Below are positions 1 to 7,363 of a stretch of 32,832 bases of DNA, one piece after another; the first letter of the stretch is position 1; every line of letters starts with the position of its first letter. Below the pieces are notes generated by a model. It did not search any database, was not told the DNA's origin, and saw only the letters and a program-made list of their open reading frames with translations. The stretch comes from Pseudomonadota bacterium. GTDB taxonomy: Bacteria; Myxococcota_A; Polyangia; Fen-1088. The position numbers and the translations under genes are program-made. The stretch is taken from contig JAEXQJ010000198.1 in NCBI GenBank assembly GCA_023438785.1, positions 1 through 32,832 on the forward strand. The letters run 5' to 3'.

Positions 1-1
1 G

Positions 2-958
2 TGCGAGCTGTGCCCGAAGAAATGCGTGGTGGAGGATCGGGAGCGGGGCTTCTGCGGTGTGCGTGAGAACCGGGGCGGCCAGTACGTGACCCTGGTGTGG
101 GGCCAGCCCTGCGCCGTGCACGTCGACCCCATCGAGAAAAAGCCCTTCTTCCATTTCCTGCCCGGTAGCCGCGCCTTCTCGCTGGCCACCGCGGGCTGCA
201 ACCTGGAATGCAAGTGCTGCCAGAACTGGGAGATCTCTCAGTCGCGCCCCGAGGAGGTGAGCTGGCAGTGGCTGCCGCCCGAGGCCGTGGTGCGCGAGGC
301 GCGAGCGGCCCAAGCCTGCATCACGTTCACCTACTCGGAGCCCATCGTCTTTCTCGAATACTGCATCGACACGGCCCGGGCGGCGCGCCGGGCGGGCCTG
401 CGCACCACCATGGTCAGCGGCGGCTCAGGTGAGCCCGAGCCCCTGCGGGAGGCCTGCAGGGTCCTGGATGCGGTCAAGATCGACCTCAAGGGCTTCACCG
501 AGGACTACTACCGTCGCCTGTGCAAGGGGAAGCTGGCGCCGGTCCTCAAGGCCATCGAGACGGTGCGGGCCAGCGGCGTGTGGCTGGAGCTCGTGCACCT
601 TTGCATCCCCGGCGCCAACGACAGCGACGCGGAGGTGCGGGACATGTGCCGTTGGGTCAAGCGACACCTGGGGCCCGATGTGCCGCTGCACTTCACGCGT
701 TTCTCGCCGCTGTACCAGATGAAGAACGTTCCCCCCACGCCGCCTGCCACGTTGGTGCGCTGTCGTCAGATCGGTATGGCAGAGGGGCTGCGCTACGTGT
801 ACACGGGCAACGTGCCCGGCCTGCAGGGCGAGACCACCTTCTGCCCTCGCTGTGGCGCGGCTGCCATCGTCCGTCGCGGCTACCAGGTCTTGGAAATGCG
901 GCTCAAGGCGGGGCGATGTGCGGGGTGCGGGGCGGCTCTCGCGGGCGTCTGGACCTGA
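2..958 (+). CDS. amrS: AmmeMemoRadiSam-system radical SAM enzyme, 5'-truncated by the window edge
   Basis: Radical S-adenosylmethionine enzyme of the AmmeMemoRadiSam group; its substrate is not established. The reading frame is open from base 2, where it encodes CELCPKKC...GFCGVREN, the Cys-rich N-terminal signature of this family, so the true start lies left of the window and the GTG at 26 is internal. The radical-SAM cluster motif CNLECKCCQNWE (C-X3-C-X2-C) follows at about residues 65-75. A glycine-rich SAM-binding stretch (TTMVSGGSGEP) and a C-terminal zinc-ribbon-like pair, CPRCG...CAGCG, are also visible. The usual partners (an AMMECR1-domain protein and a Memo-domain protein) are not to the right, so they could only be upstream. 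Family assignment is strong; reaction unknown. Confidence 0.88.
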   Translation, partial: CELCPKKCVVEDRERGFCGVRENRGGQYVTLVWGQPCAVHVDPIEKKPFFHFLPGSRAFSLATAGCNLECKCCQNWEISQSRPEEVSWQWLPPEAVVREARAAQACITFTYSEPIVFLEYCIDTARAARRAGLRTTMVSGGSGEPEPLREACRVLDAVKIDLKGFTEDYYRRLCKGKLAPVLKAIETVRASGVWLELVHLCIPGANDSDAEVRDMCRWVKRHLGPDVPLHFTRFSPLYQMKNVPPTPPATLVRCRQIGMAEGLRYVYTGNVPGLQGETTFCPRCGAAAIVRRGYQVLEMRLKAGRCAGCGAALAGVWT

Positions 959-1041
959 GCTCAAATCGGCGAGCTTCACGACGCGTGCGAGGCGCGTGAG
1001 CGCGACGGGCTCCGGGGCGCCTCCTCGGGCACGTGGGGATT

Positions 1042-1071
1042 GCGGGGGTATAGTTTCTTCTAGGTGGTGCG
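1042..1071 (+). promoter_or_regulatory. Putative -10 element and RBS ahead of the acidic protein gene
   Basis: TATAGT lies 17 nt before the ATG at 1072, and AGGTGG, a reasonable Shine-Dalgarno, sits a few bases before the ATG. No convincing -35 is seen. The arrangement suggests a conventional short leader for this gene, in contrast to the leaderless-looking starts further along. Confidence 0.35.
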
Positions 1072-1539
1072 ATGGCCAGGCAACCGAAGCGCGCTAGGCC
1101 GGTTGAGCCGTCCGTAGGGCGGGGGGCGGAGAAGCGGGCTCGGGCCGGCCGGTCGGACGACGCGGACGCTTTCATCCGTGACCCGGGAGAGGGGCCGGTC
1201 AATCTCGACGACGATCTGGCCGAGGTTCTGGCCCAGGACTTTGTCGCCGCCGCGACGAGCGGCGAGGACGTGGCCGACGAGGACTTCGAGCAGAGCGTGG
1301 CCGAGGATATCGGGGGACCGTTCCTGGAGAGTGACGCCAACGAGGAGTTCGCCCGCCGACCCGACAAGTCGAACCCACGCACCGGCACGCGCGAGCCGCT
1401 GCCCACGGCGGTGGGCAGGGGGCCGCTAACGCCCGAGGATCTGGAGAACGAGGAGGCCGAGGCGGCCGGTGCACCAGAGGCCGAGGCGGCCGGCGCATCA
1501 GAGGCCGAGGCGTCGCAAGAGTCTCCGAAGCGGAAGTAG
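1072..1539 (+). CDS. Small acidic, low-complexity protein of unknown function
   Basis: A 155-residue protein with a basic N-terminus (MARQPKRARP), an Asp/Glu-rich middle, and the compact motif GPFLESDANEEFARRPDKSN followed by REPLPTAVG. That block reads like a conserved core, and I have an impression of similar blocks in deltaproteobacterial hypothetical proteins, which I cannot verify here. The tail is a Glu/Ala repeat (EAEAAGAP, EAEAAGAS, EAEAS). No signal peptide, membrane segment or enzymatic motif is visible, so it is probably cytoplasmic and largely disordered. The ATG is preceded by AGGTGG. It is convergent with the AbiEi-like gene, with one base between the two stop codons. Function unknown. 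Confidence 0.72.
   Translation: MARQPKRARPVEPSVGRGAEKRARAGRSDDADAFIRDPGEGPVNLDDDLAEVLAQDFVAAATSGEDVADEDFEQSVAEDIGGPFLESDANEEFARRPDKSNPRTGTREPLPTAVGRGPLTPEDLENEEAEAAGAPEAEAAGASEAEASQESPKRK
1453..1515 (+). repeat. Tandem 24-bp repeat inside the acidic protein gene
   Basis: Two copies of a 24-bp unit (1453-1476 and 1477-1500, differing at two positions) and a 15-bp partial third copy encode the 8-residue motif EAEAAGA(P/S). The unit is a multiple of three, so copy-number change would keep the frame. Confidence 0.85.
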
Positions 1540-1540
1540 C

Positions 1541-2596
1541 TCAGCGGCGCCAGGCGGACTCGTGCTCGGCCATCCACGAAAGCAGCTGCTCGGCTTGTGT
1601 GTTGCCCGTGGGGCTGGACAGCAGATCGGCGGCGACCTGGGCTTCGGCCGCGAAGCTGAGGCCCTTGCGGGTGCGCGCGCGCGCGAAGACCAAGATGTCC
1701 TCGGGGCGCAGCAGGACCACGTTGGCGGAGGTGTTGGGCTGCAAGGGCTGGAGGTGGAACTGCTCGACGGCGCCGGGCACGTCGTGCACGTACAGGAAGA
1801 CCGAATCGGGTGCCGGCCCTGGCACGCTCTGGCAGGCCGCCATGGGGCCGGTAATGGCGTGCAGGAACCCACTGGGCGCCAAGCGGTCGAGGAAGTGGGG
1901 CACGCCGTGGGGATCGGAGAGGCGGACCAGTTCGGCGCGCGAGGGCAGGGGGGCTTCCCTGGCCCAGCGGCGCACGAGGCCCGGCCAATCCACGCGAGCC
2001 AATCGGCCGCGTTTTCCCCGATCCACCAAAGCGGCCTCTTCCAGCGTGGCGATTAGGCGCGCGGCGTAGCCCGCGTCCACGCCCGCCCGTTCAGCCGCCT
2101 CCCGCGCTGTGCCCGGGTCCTGAAAGTCCACCAGCACGCGCACCAGACAGCCGGCCTTGGCTCCCCGCAGGGTGGGGGCCGCGCGTTCGCCCGGTGACGG
2201 GGGTTGCTGGGCACCCTTCTTGTTCAGCGTGAAGGCGGGATGCACGAGGCGCACGTTGCCTGTCAGGTCGAGGAAGGCCGCCGCGGCCTGCTGCAGACGC
2301 TCGCGTGTCTCGCTGCTGAGATAGGGCGCGATCACCATGACCGTCTCGGACCGGCCGCCCAACCTGTCCATGAGCGGGCCCACGTCGCGTGGTTCGAAGC
2401 GACTGTGCGAATCCAGCGCCAGGGTTGCCACCGTGCCGTCGGGAGCGACCAGCCGCACGTAAGCCTGGGCGCGCGGTTCCGGCCGCGGCGCATGGGAAAA
2501 GGCCATCCGCCATCCATGCGGCAGATAGCTGGCGAGTTGCTCCAGCCCCTGGCGCATCAACGGGCCTACCCGCGCTTTCATGGGCCGAGTCTGCAT
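1541..2596 (-). CDS. AbiEi-type winged-helix protein (type IV antitoxin-like), solitary
   Basis: About 350 residues. The central part carries the pattern of AbiEi-family transcriptional regulator/antitoxins (PF09952-like): APYLSSETRERL...FLDLTGNVRLVHP, then LNKKG, then a helix-turn-helix region (AREAAERAGVDAGYAARLIATLEEAALV, residues about 165-195). In known systems AbiEi represses its operon and antagonises the nucleotidyltransferase toxin AbiEii. Here neither neighbour is a nucleotidyltransferase, so it looks like an orphan regulator rather than half of a toxin-antitoxin pair. The C-terminal half (FLYVHDVPGAVEQFHLQPLQPNTSANVVLLRPEDILVF) matches the effector-type region of such proteins. Start could be GTG 2599, ATG 2596 or ATG 2581; none has a strong ribosome-binding site. 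Confidence 0.65.
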   Translation of the reverse strand: MQTRPMKARVGPLMRQGLEQLASYLPHGWRMAFSHAPRPEPRAQAYVRLVAPDGTVATLALDSHSRFEPRDVGPLMDRLGGRSETVMVIAPYLSSETRERLQQAAAAFLDLTGNVRLVHPAFTLNKKGAQQPPSPGERAAPTLRGAKAGCLVRVLVDFQDPGTAREAAERAGVDAGYAARLIATLEEAALVDRGKRGRLARVDWPGLVRRWAREAPLPSRAELVRLSDPHGVPHFLDRLAPSGFLHAITGPMAACQSVPGPAPDSVFLYVHDVPGAVEQFHLQPLQPNTSANVVLLRPEDILVFARARTRKGLSFAAEAQVAADLLSSPTGNTQAEQLLSWMAEHESAWRR

Positions 2597-2656
2597 CACT
2601 CGCCGGGGTCAACGCCATGCTTGCCGCGGGCCTTGCCAAATGCGAACGGCCGGCCC

Positions 2657-3193
2657 ATGGTGGCCCGTATGGCGGGGTGCGAGCGGGTCAGGGTGAGGGC
2701 TGAATCGCCACAGGACGAAGGCGCGATCAGGCGCGTGAACGAGCTGGCTTTCGGCGGTCGTGGCGAAGCAGCCTTGGTGGATGCGCTCCGAAAGGCGGGC
2801 GCGGTCACCTTGTCGCTGGTGGCCGAAGTGGGGGGCCAGGTGGCGGGGCATGTCCTCTTTACGCCCGTGGCCATCGAGTGGAGCTCGGGACCACTGCTGG
2901 CCGTGGGGTTGGGGCCCATGGCCGTGCTGCCCGCGCAGCAGGGTCAGGGCATCGGCACGCGCCTCGTGCGTGCGGCAACGCGCGAGCTGGCCGAGGACGG
3001 CCATTGCGCCGTGGTGGTGTTGGGCCATCCGCCGTACTACCCGCGTTTCGGCTTTCAGCCTGCCAGCCGTTTTGGCCTGCGCTGGGAACACCCCTGCCCC
3101 GAGGCGGCCTTCATGGCCCTGGAGCTGCGCCCCGGCGCCCTGGCCGGGCACGCGGGCGTGGTCCGCTACCGCCCCGAATTCAGCGCTCGTTAG
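2657..3193 (+). CDS. GNAT family N-acetyltransferase, YhbS-like
   Basis: About 178 residues forming a single GNAT fold. Features run in order: AIRRVNELAFGGRGEAALVDALR, the central strands SLVAEVGGQVAGHVLFTPV, the acetyl-CoA binding motif A (VLPAQQGQGIGTRLVRAA, Q/RxxGxG/A pattern), then VVVLGHPPYYPRFGF and the C-terminal AFMALELRPGALAG. This is the YhbS-type architecture. The acyl acceptor is unknown. The frame stays open far upstream, but homology begins at about RVRAES, so the start is ATG 2657 or ATG 2669; neither has a clear Shine-Dalgarno. It is divergent from the AbiEi-like gene with about 60 bp between starts, so the two could share regulation. Confidence 0.85.
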   Translation: MVARMAGCERVRVRAESPQDEGAIRRVNELAFGGRGEAALVDALRKAGAVTLSLVAEVGGQVAGHVLFTPVAIEWSSGPLLAVGLGPMAVLPAQQGQGIGTRLVRAATRELAEDGHCAVVVLGHPPYYPRFGFQPASRFGLRWEHPCPEAAFMALELRPGALAGHAGVVRYRPEFSAR

Positions 3194-3357
3194 CAAAGTA
3201 CCCTGGGAGTCCCGAGGGGACGACGGCCGACGATCCGGGCCGGGGGCGGCGTCGGGCCTGCGCTTCCGCTCCTCACATACGGCAGTATGCCCCGTTGCGG
3301 TTCTCGACCCTCCTTGCCCCCGGAGCTGAGCAACTGCCCTCGGAGTTGCGCTCAGGC

Positions 3358-3789
3358 TCAGTGCGCGAGGAGGTCGCCGCTTTCGAGCACGTTCATGCCC
3401 GCCTGCTGCAAGCGGGTGATCGCTGCATCGGGGTTGTCGAAGCGGAAGATGAGGGCTGCCTTGCCGCCGCGACCGAAGGGGAAGGCATACATGTACTCGA
3501 TGTTGATGGGCGAGCCCTCCAGGGCGGCCAGGATGCGCGTCAGACCGCCGGGACGATCCTCGACCTCCACGGCCAGCACCTCCGTGCTCTTGACCACCAT
3601 GCCCGCGTCCTCGAGCAGGCGCGTGGCGCGCGCCGGATCCGAAACGATGAGGCGCAGGATGCCGAAGTGCTGGGTATCGGCCACCGACAGGGCTCGAATG
3701 TCCACGCCGCTGTCTGCCAGAAGGCGGCAGGGCGTGAGCAAGTGGCCGGGCTTGTTCTCCGCGAAGACGGACAGTTGCTGAATTTTCAT
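3358..3789 (-). CDS. Tandem ACT-domain amino-acid-binding protein
   Basis: A 143-residue protein made of two ACT domains (residues about 1-70, MKIQQLSVFAENKPGHLL, and about 71-143, EVLAVEVEDRPGGLTRIL). Each begins with the typical strand plus a (K/R)PG turn that contacts amino-acid ligands in ACT proteins. There is no catalytic domain, so it is probably a ligand sensor. The ATG overlaps the paaK stop as ATGA (3786-3789), which implies translational coupling. Stand-alone ACT proteins beside phenylacetate-CoA ligase and indolepyruvate oxidoreductase genes are a known association in archaea and deltaproteobacteria, where sensing of aromatic or branched amino acids is a fair guess. It is the last gene of the operon. 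Confidence 0.88.
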   Translation of the reverse strand: MKIQQLSVFAENKPGHLLTPCRLLADSGVDIRALSVADTQHFGILRLIVSDPARATRLLEDAGMVVKSTEVLAVEVEDRPGGLTRILAALEGSPINIEYMYAFPFGRGGKAALIFRFDNPDAAITRLQQAGMNVLESGDLLAH

Positions 3790-5114
3790 GTGCTGGCTCG
3801 CTTGTCGATGACTCGCTTGGCTTTGCCTTCGCTGCGCTGGAGCGTCTGCGGCTCCACCAGCGTGAGCTGAACCCGAATGCCGATGACCCGCTCGATGGTG
3901 TCGCCCAGTTTCTGGGCCAGCGCCTCCAGGGCGCCCACCTTGTCGCTGAACACCTGCGGGGTCACCTCGACCTGGACTTCGATCTGGTCCAGTCCGCGGT
4001 GGCGCGTGAGGATGATCTGGTAGTGGGGCAGCGTGCCTTCCACCTCCAGGAGCACGGCCTCGATCTGGGACGGGAACACGTTCACGCCGCGGATGATCAG
4101 CATGTCGTCGCTGCGCCGGCCGATGCGGCGCATGCGTCGAAGGGTTCGACCGCAGCCGCACGTGCCGGGCAGCAGCGCCGTGATGTCGCGCGTGCGGTAG
4201 CGGATCATGGGCATGGCCCACTTGGACAGGGTGGTGAGGACCAGCTCGCCCTCCTCTCCGTCGGGCAGGACGCGTCCGCTCTCGGGATCGATGATCTCGG
4301 GGTAGAAGTGATCCTCGAAGACGTGCAGGCCGTCGTGGCACTGGCACTCGATGGCCACGCCGGGGCCGATGATCTCCGACAGCCCATAGATGTCGTAGGC
4401 CTTGATGTTGGTGGTGCTTTCGATGTGGCGGCGCATGGAGTCGGTCCACGGCTCGGCGCCGAACACGCCCGCGCGCAGGGGCAGCGACTTGAGATCGAGG
4501 CCCATCTGGCTGGCCCGGTCCACGAGGTGCAGGAAGTAGGTCGGCGTGCAGCAGATGGCCGTGACGCCGAAGTCTTTCATGACCATGAGCTGGCGATCCG
4601 TGTTGCCGCCCGAGATGGGGATGACCGTGGCGCCCAAGCCCTCGGCGCCGTAGTGCGCACCCAGGCCGCCGGTGAAGAGGCCGTAGCCGTAGGCGTTCTG
4701 GATGATGTCGCCCTCGTGCAGACCGCAGGCCGCGAAGCTGCGCACCATGACCGAGGTCCAGACCTGCAGGTCGTCGCGCGTGTAAGCCACCACGATGGGC
4801 TTGCCCGTGGTGCCGCTGGAGGCGTGCAGGCGCACCACATCGCGCAGGGACTTGGCGAACAGGCCGAAGGGATAGGTGTCGCGCAGGTCCGTCTTGGTCG
4901 TGAACGGCAGGCGCGCCACATCCTCCAGGCTGCGCAGGGAATCGGGCGTCAGGTCTCGCTCCCGCATGCGCTGGCGGAACACGTCCACGTTTTCGTAGGT
5001 GTGGGCCACGATGGCGCGTACGCGATCCAGCTGCAGCTTGCGCAGCAGCGGCGCGGGCACGAAATCCGGCGCCGAGACGGGATGGTAGGTCGGCTTGCAG
5101 TCTGACGAGGTCAT
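3786..5114 (-). CDS. paaK: Phenylacetate-CoA ligase (AMP-forming)
   Basis: A 442-residue member of the adenylate-forming PaaK family, close to the usual length of about 430-440. It joins aryl-acetates to CoA using ATP, or runs in reverse. Visible motifs: the nucleotide-binding loop HASSGTTGKPIVV (residues about 97-109), the aromatic/adenine motif YDIYGLSEIIGPG, the ribose-binding YRTRDIT, and the C-terminal hinge GRRSDDMLIIRGVNVFPSQIE. The start is ATG 5114, which overlaps the iorB stop as ATGA; the frame is open further upstream, but that segment has no family homology. With IorAB it would connect aryl-pyruvates (from Phe, Tyr or Trp transamination) to aryl-acetyl-CoA and aryl-acetate. Substrate preference (phenyl- or indole-acetate) cannot be read from the sequence. 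Confidence 0.93.
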   Translation of the reverse strand: MTSSDCKPTYHPVSAPDFVPAPLLRKLQLDRVRAIVAHTYENVDVFRQRMRERDLTPDSLRSLEDVARLPFTTKTDLRDTYPFGLFAKSLRDVVRLHASSGTTGKPIVVAYTRDDLQVWTSVMVRSFAACGLHEGDIIQNAYGYGLFTGGLGAHYGAEGLGATVIPISGGNTDRQLMVMKDFGVTAICCTPTYFLHLVDRASQMGLDLKSLPLRAGVFGAEPWTDSMRRHIESTTNIKAYDIYGLSEIIGPGVAIECQCHDGLHVFEDHFYPEIIDPESGRVLPDGEEGELVLTTLSKWAMPMIRYRTRDITALLPGTCGCGRTLRRMRRIGRRSDDMLIIRGVNVFPSQIEAVLLEVEGTLPHYQIILTRHRGLDQIEVQVEVTPQVFSDKVGALEALAQKLGDTIERVIGIRVQLTLVEPQTLQRSEGKAKRVIDKRAST

Positions 5115-5584
5115 GCGTTTTTCCCCAGGGAAAAGGCCTGAAGGTTGGCCGCGTGGAGCTTCTCGGGCAGGGCCTCCTGAATGGCCGCGTGCCACAGAGA
5201 CTCGGCTATATCCAGGTGGCGCGCAAGCACGCCCAGCAGCGCCACGTTGAGGCTCTTCTTGTTGGCGAGCTTGGTCTCGTCGATCTGGCCGGGCTGGATG
5301 AGGACCCCGTCGGGGCGAAGCACGGGGCGCGCCACCTCCACCTGGCCGGCGGTCAGGACCACCAGGAAGTGGGCCTCACCGGTTGGCACCATGGGCGAGT
5401 ACACGCGCGCGCCGAAGCGCACGTCGCTGGACACCGAGCCGCCGCGCTGGCTCATCCCGTGGATCTCGCTCTTCTTCACGTCCAGGCCGGCTTTGAACAC
5501 GGCCGCGGCCAGGATGTCCGAGGCCTTGAGCACGCCCTGGCCACCCAGGCCGGCGAGCACAACATTGATGACGTCACTTCGCAT
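5111..5584 (-). CDS. iorB: Indolepyruvate:ferredoxin oxidoreductase, beta subunit
   Basis: 157 residues of the gamma-domain (POR_N/IorB) type. The N-terminal VVLAGLGGQGVLKASDILA is the characteristic glycine-rich motif, followed by KKSEIHGMSQRGGSVSSDVRFG. It pairs with IorA to decarboxylate aryl-pyruvates oxidatively to aryl-acetyl-CoA with ferredoxin as acceptor. The start MRSDVINVV (ATG 5584) overlaps the iorA stop by 11 nt; upstream in-frame sequence is unrelated. It is somewhat shorter than many IorB proteins (often about 190 aa) but contains the complete core. Next in the operon is paaK, by a 4-nt overlap. Confidence 0.92.
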   Translation of the reverse strand: MRSDVINVVLAGLGGQGVLKASDILAAAVFKAGLDVKKSEIHGMSQRGGSVSSDVRFGARVYSPMVPTGEAHFLVVLTAGQVEVARPVLRPDGVLIQPGQIDETKLANKKSLNVALLGVLARHLDIAESLWHAAIQEALPEKLHAANLQAFSLGKNA

Positions 5585-7157
5585 GGGTCTTCTCTCGGCT
5601 CTTGATCGCACCGGCCGCGAGCAGACACGGGCGGCGGGTGATGATGAGGGTGAGTTCGTCGCGGGCCATGGCCTCACTGATGAGGCGCCTGACCTCGTCG
5701 GGTTGGCTGATGGGATCGGCGATGTAGACGTGCTGAAGGCCCAGGCTGCGCGCCAGGTCCTCGAAGACCACGCGCCCGGTGTTTGAGTGGTCGAGGCGGC
5801 GGCCGGTGCCCGGGTGTTCCTGCAGCCCGGTCATGGCGGTGGTGCCGTTGTCCAGGATGATGAGCACGTGGCCCGTGGGCGGCGGGTTGTAGACCATCTC
5901 GACTAGGCCCGTGAGGCCGCTGTGTACGAAGGTCGAGTCGCCGATCACGCTGACCACCTTGCGCGCCTCCGCGGGCGGCAGCGTGTGGCGCAGGCCCAGA
6001 CCCACGCCCAGCGACGCGCCCATGCACACGCAGGTATCCATGGCCGAGAACGGCGGCAGCACACCCAGCGTGTAGCAGCCGATGTCGCCGCTCACGATGC
6101 AGCCCAGGTCACGCAGCGCTTCGAAGACGTTGCGGTGCGGGCAGCCGGGGCACAGCTCGGGGGGCTTGCCGGGGGGCGGCGCGGCCTCGGGCGTGGTGTC
6201 GCCAGCCAGAATGCGGCGCACGCGCGGCACGTTCAGTTCGCCGAAGCGAAACATCTCGGGGCGCCCCTCGACGGCGAGGCCGGCGACGCGCGCGGCCTCG
6301 TAGAGGAAGGGATCGCCCTCTTCGATCACCACACAACGCTTCACGCTGGCCGCGAAGCTGCGCATGGCTTCCACGGGCAGGGGATAGGTCATGCCCAGCT
6401 TGAGCACCGACGCCTCGGGCGCGGCCTCGCGCACGTGCTGGAAGGAAATGCCCGAGGTGATGATGCCCAACTCGGCGCTGCCCGCCACCTGCTGGTTGGG
6501 GCCCTCGGCCTCGTTCCATGCGGCCATCTCGGCCAGCCTAGCGCGCAAGCGGCGGTGGGCCGGTCGCGCGTAGGCGGGGATCATGACCCGCGTCGCCACA
6601 TCCCGTTCAAAGTGCAAGGTCTTGGGCGTCTGCGGCGTGCCCGACGGACACATGATCGTGTTGGAGTGACACACGCGCGTGGTCATGCGCAGCAGCACCG
6701 GCGTGTGCCAGCGCTCGGACAATTCGATGGCGCGCAGGGTGAAGTCGTAGGCCTCCTGCGAATCGGACGGCTCCAGCATGGGCAGACCCGCGGCCACCGC
6801 GAAGCGCCGGTTGTCCTGCTCGTTCTGGCTGGAGGCCATGCCCGGATCGTCGGCCGAGACGATGACCAGCGCGCCGGTCGTGCCCGTGTAGGCCACGGTG
6901 AAGAGCGGATCGGCCGCCACGTTCAGGCCCACGTGCTTCATGGTTACCAGGGCGCGTCCCCCGGCGAAGGCCGCGCCGATGCCGACCTCCAGGGCGACTT
7001 TCTCGTTGGGCGCCCACTGGGCGCGACCGCCCAGGGCATCGAAGTTCTCGAGGATCTCGGTGGACGGCGTGCCTGGATAGCCGGTACCCAGGTGAACGCC
7101 CGCGTGCAGGGCAGCCAGTGCGACTGCCTCGTTGCCGCTGGAAAGCTTCTTGTTCAT
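5574..7157 (-). CDS. iorA: Indolepyruvate:ferredoxin oxidoreductase, alpha subunit, lacking the C-terminal ferredoxin domain
   Basis: 527 residues. The N-terminal pyrimidine-binding domain begins SSGNEAVALAALHAGVHLGTGYPGTPSTEI, and the C-terminal thiamine-diphosphate domain has GDSTF (about 406) and LDNGTTAMTG (about 436). The protein catalyses oxidative decarboxylation of aryl-pyruvates in the cytoplasm. Cys336/Cys339 (CPGCPHR), Cys361 (GDIGCYTLG) and Cys511 (RRPCLL) are positioned like the proximal [4Fe-4S] ligands of related oxidoreductases. Well-studied IorA subunits continue for some 80 or more residues with two CxxCxxCxxxC ferredoxin motifs; here the protein stops 16 residues after RRPC, and iorB starts within it, so no lost domain is hidden downstream. 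First gene of iorA-iorB-paaK-ACT; weak AGG before the ATG at 7157. Confidence 0.92.
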   Translation of the reverse strand: MNKKLSSGNEAVALAALHAGVHLGTGYPGTPSTEILENFDALGGRAQWAPNEKVALEVGIGAAFAGGRALVTMKHVGLNVAADPLFTVAYTGTTGALVIVSADDPGMASSQNEQDNRRFAVAAGLPMLEPSDSQEAYDFTLRAIELSERWHTPVLLRMTTRVCHSNTIMCPSGTPQTPKTLHFERDVATRVMIPAYARPAHRRLRARLAEMAAWNEAEGPNQQVAGSAELGIITSGISFQHVREAAPEASVLKLGMTYPLPVEAMRSFAASVKRCVVIEEGDPFLYEAARVAGLAVEGRPEMFRFGELNVPRVRRILAGDTTPEAAPPPGKPPELCPGCPHRNVFEALRDLGCIVSGDIGCYTLGVLPPFSAMDTCVCMGASLGVGLGLRHTLPPAEARKVVSVIGDSTFVHSGLTGLVEMVYNPPPTGHVLIILDNGTTAMTGLQEHPGTGRRLDHSNTGRVVFEDLARSLGLQHVYIADPISQPDEVRRLISEAMARDELTLIITRRPCLLAAGAIKSREKTHAK

Positions 7158-7363
7158 TGACGCCTACCTGCTTGGGAAAGCGGCAGGTTGGCCCAGCTGG
7201 CGGTCGACGGCAAGCCCAACCGGCGATGCCCGTGGCTGATTGTTTCGCAGACGTATATTCCCAGGGGCGCCAGAGTTTCGGTCGCATCTCCGCGTGGCAA
7301 ATTCTTGATTCCCAGTGCTGCAAGGACTTTTCGCGGAATTTCCAGGTTGGCAACGTGGGCGAC
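7158..7363. promoter_or_regulatory. Divergent intergenic region between iorA and amtB
   Basis: 206 bp that must hold the promoters of both transcripts. An AT-rich island at 7252-7260 contains TATATT (plus) and TATACG (minus), which could act as -10 elements in either direction; no good -35 matches are seen. Two near-matches to a sigma-54 site have the GG/GC spacing wrong by one base, so a nitrogen-type promoter is not supported. Confidence 0.3.

Noticed and set aside
3323..3359. Imperfect hairpin after the ACT gene
   Set aside because: Arms match only with two insertions and overlap the stop codon region; no T-tract. Too weak to call a terminator.
7158..7363. Sigma-54-like promoter for amtB
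   Set aside because: The two best TGGC...TTG/GC candidates have 9 and 11 bp between the GG and GC positions instead of 10, and one lacks GC.
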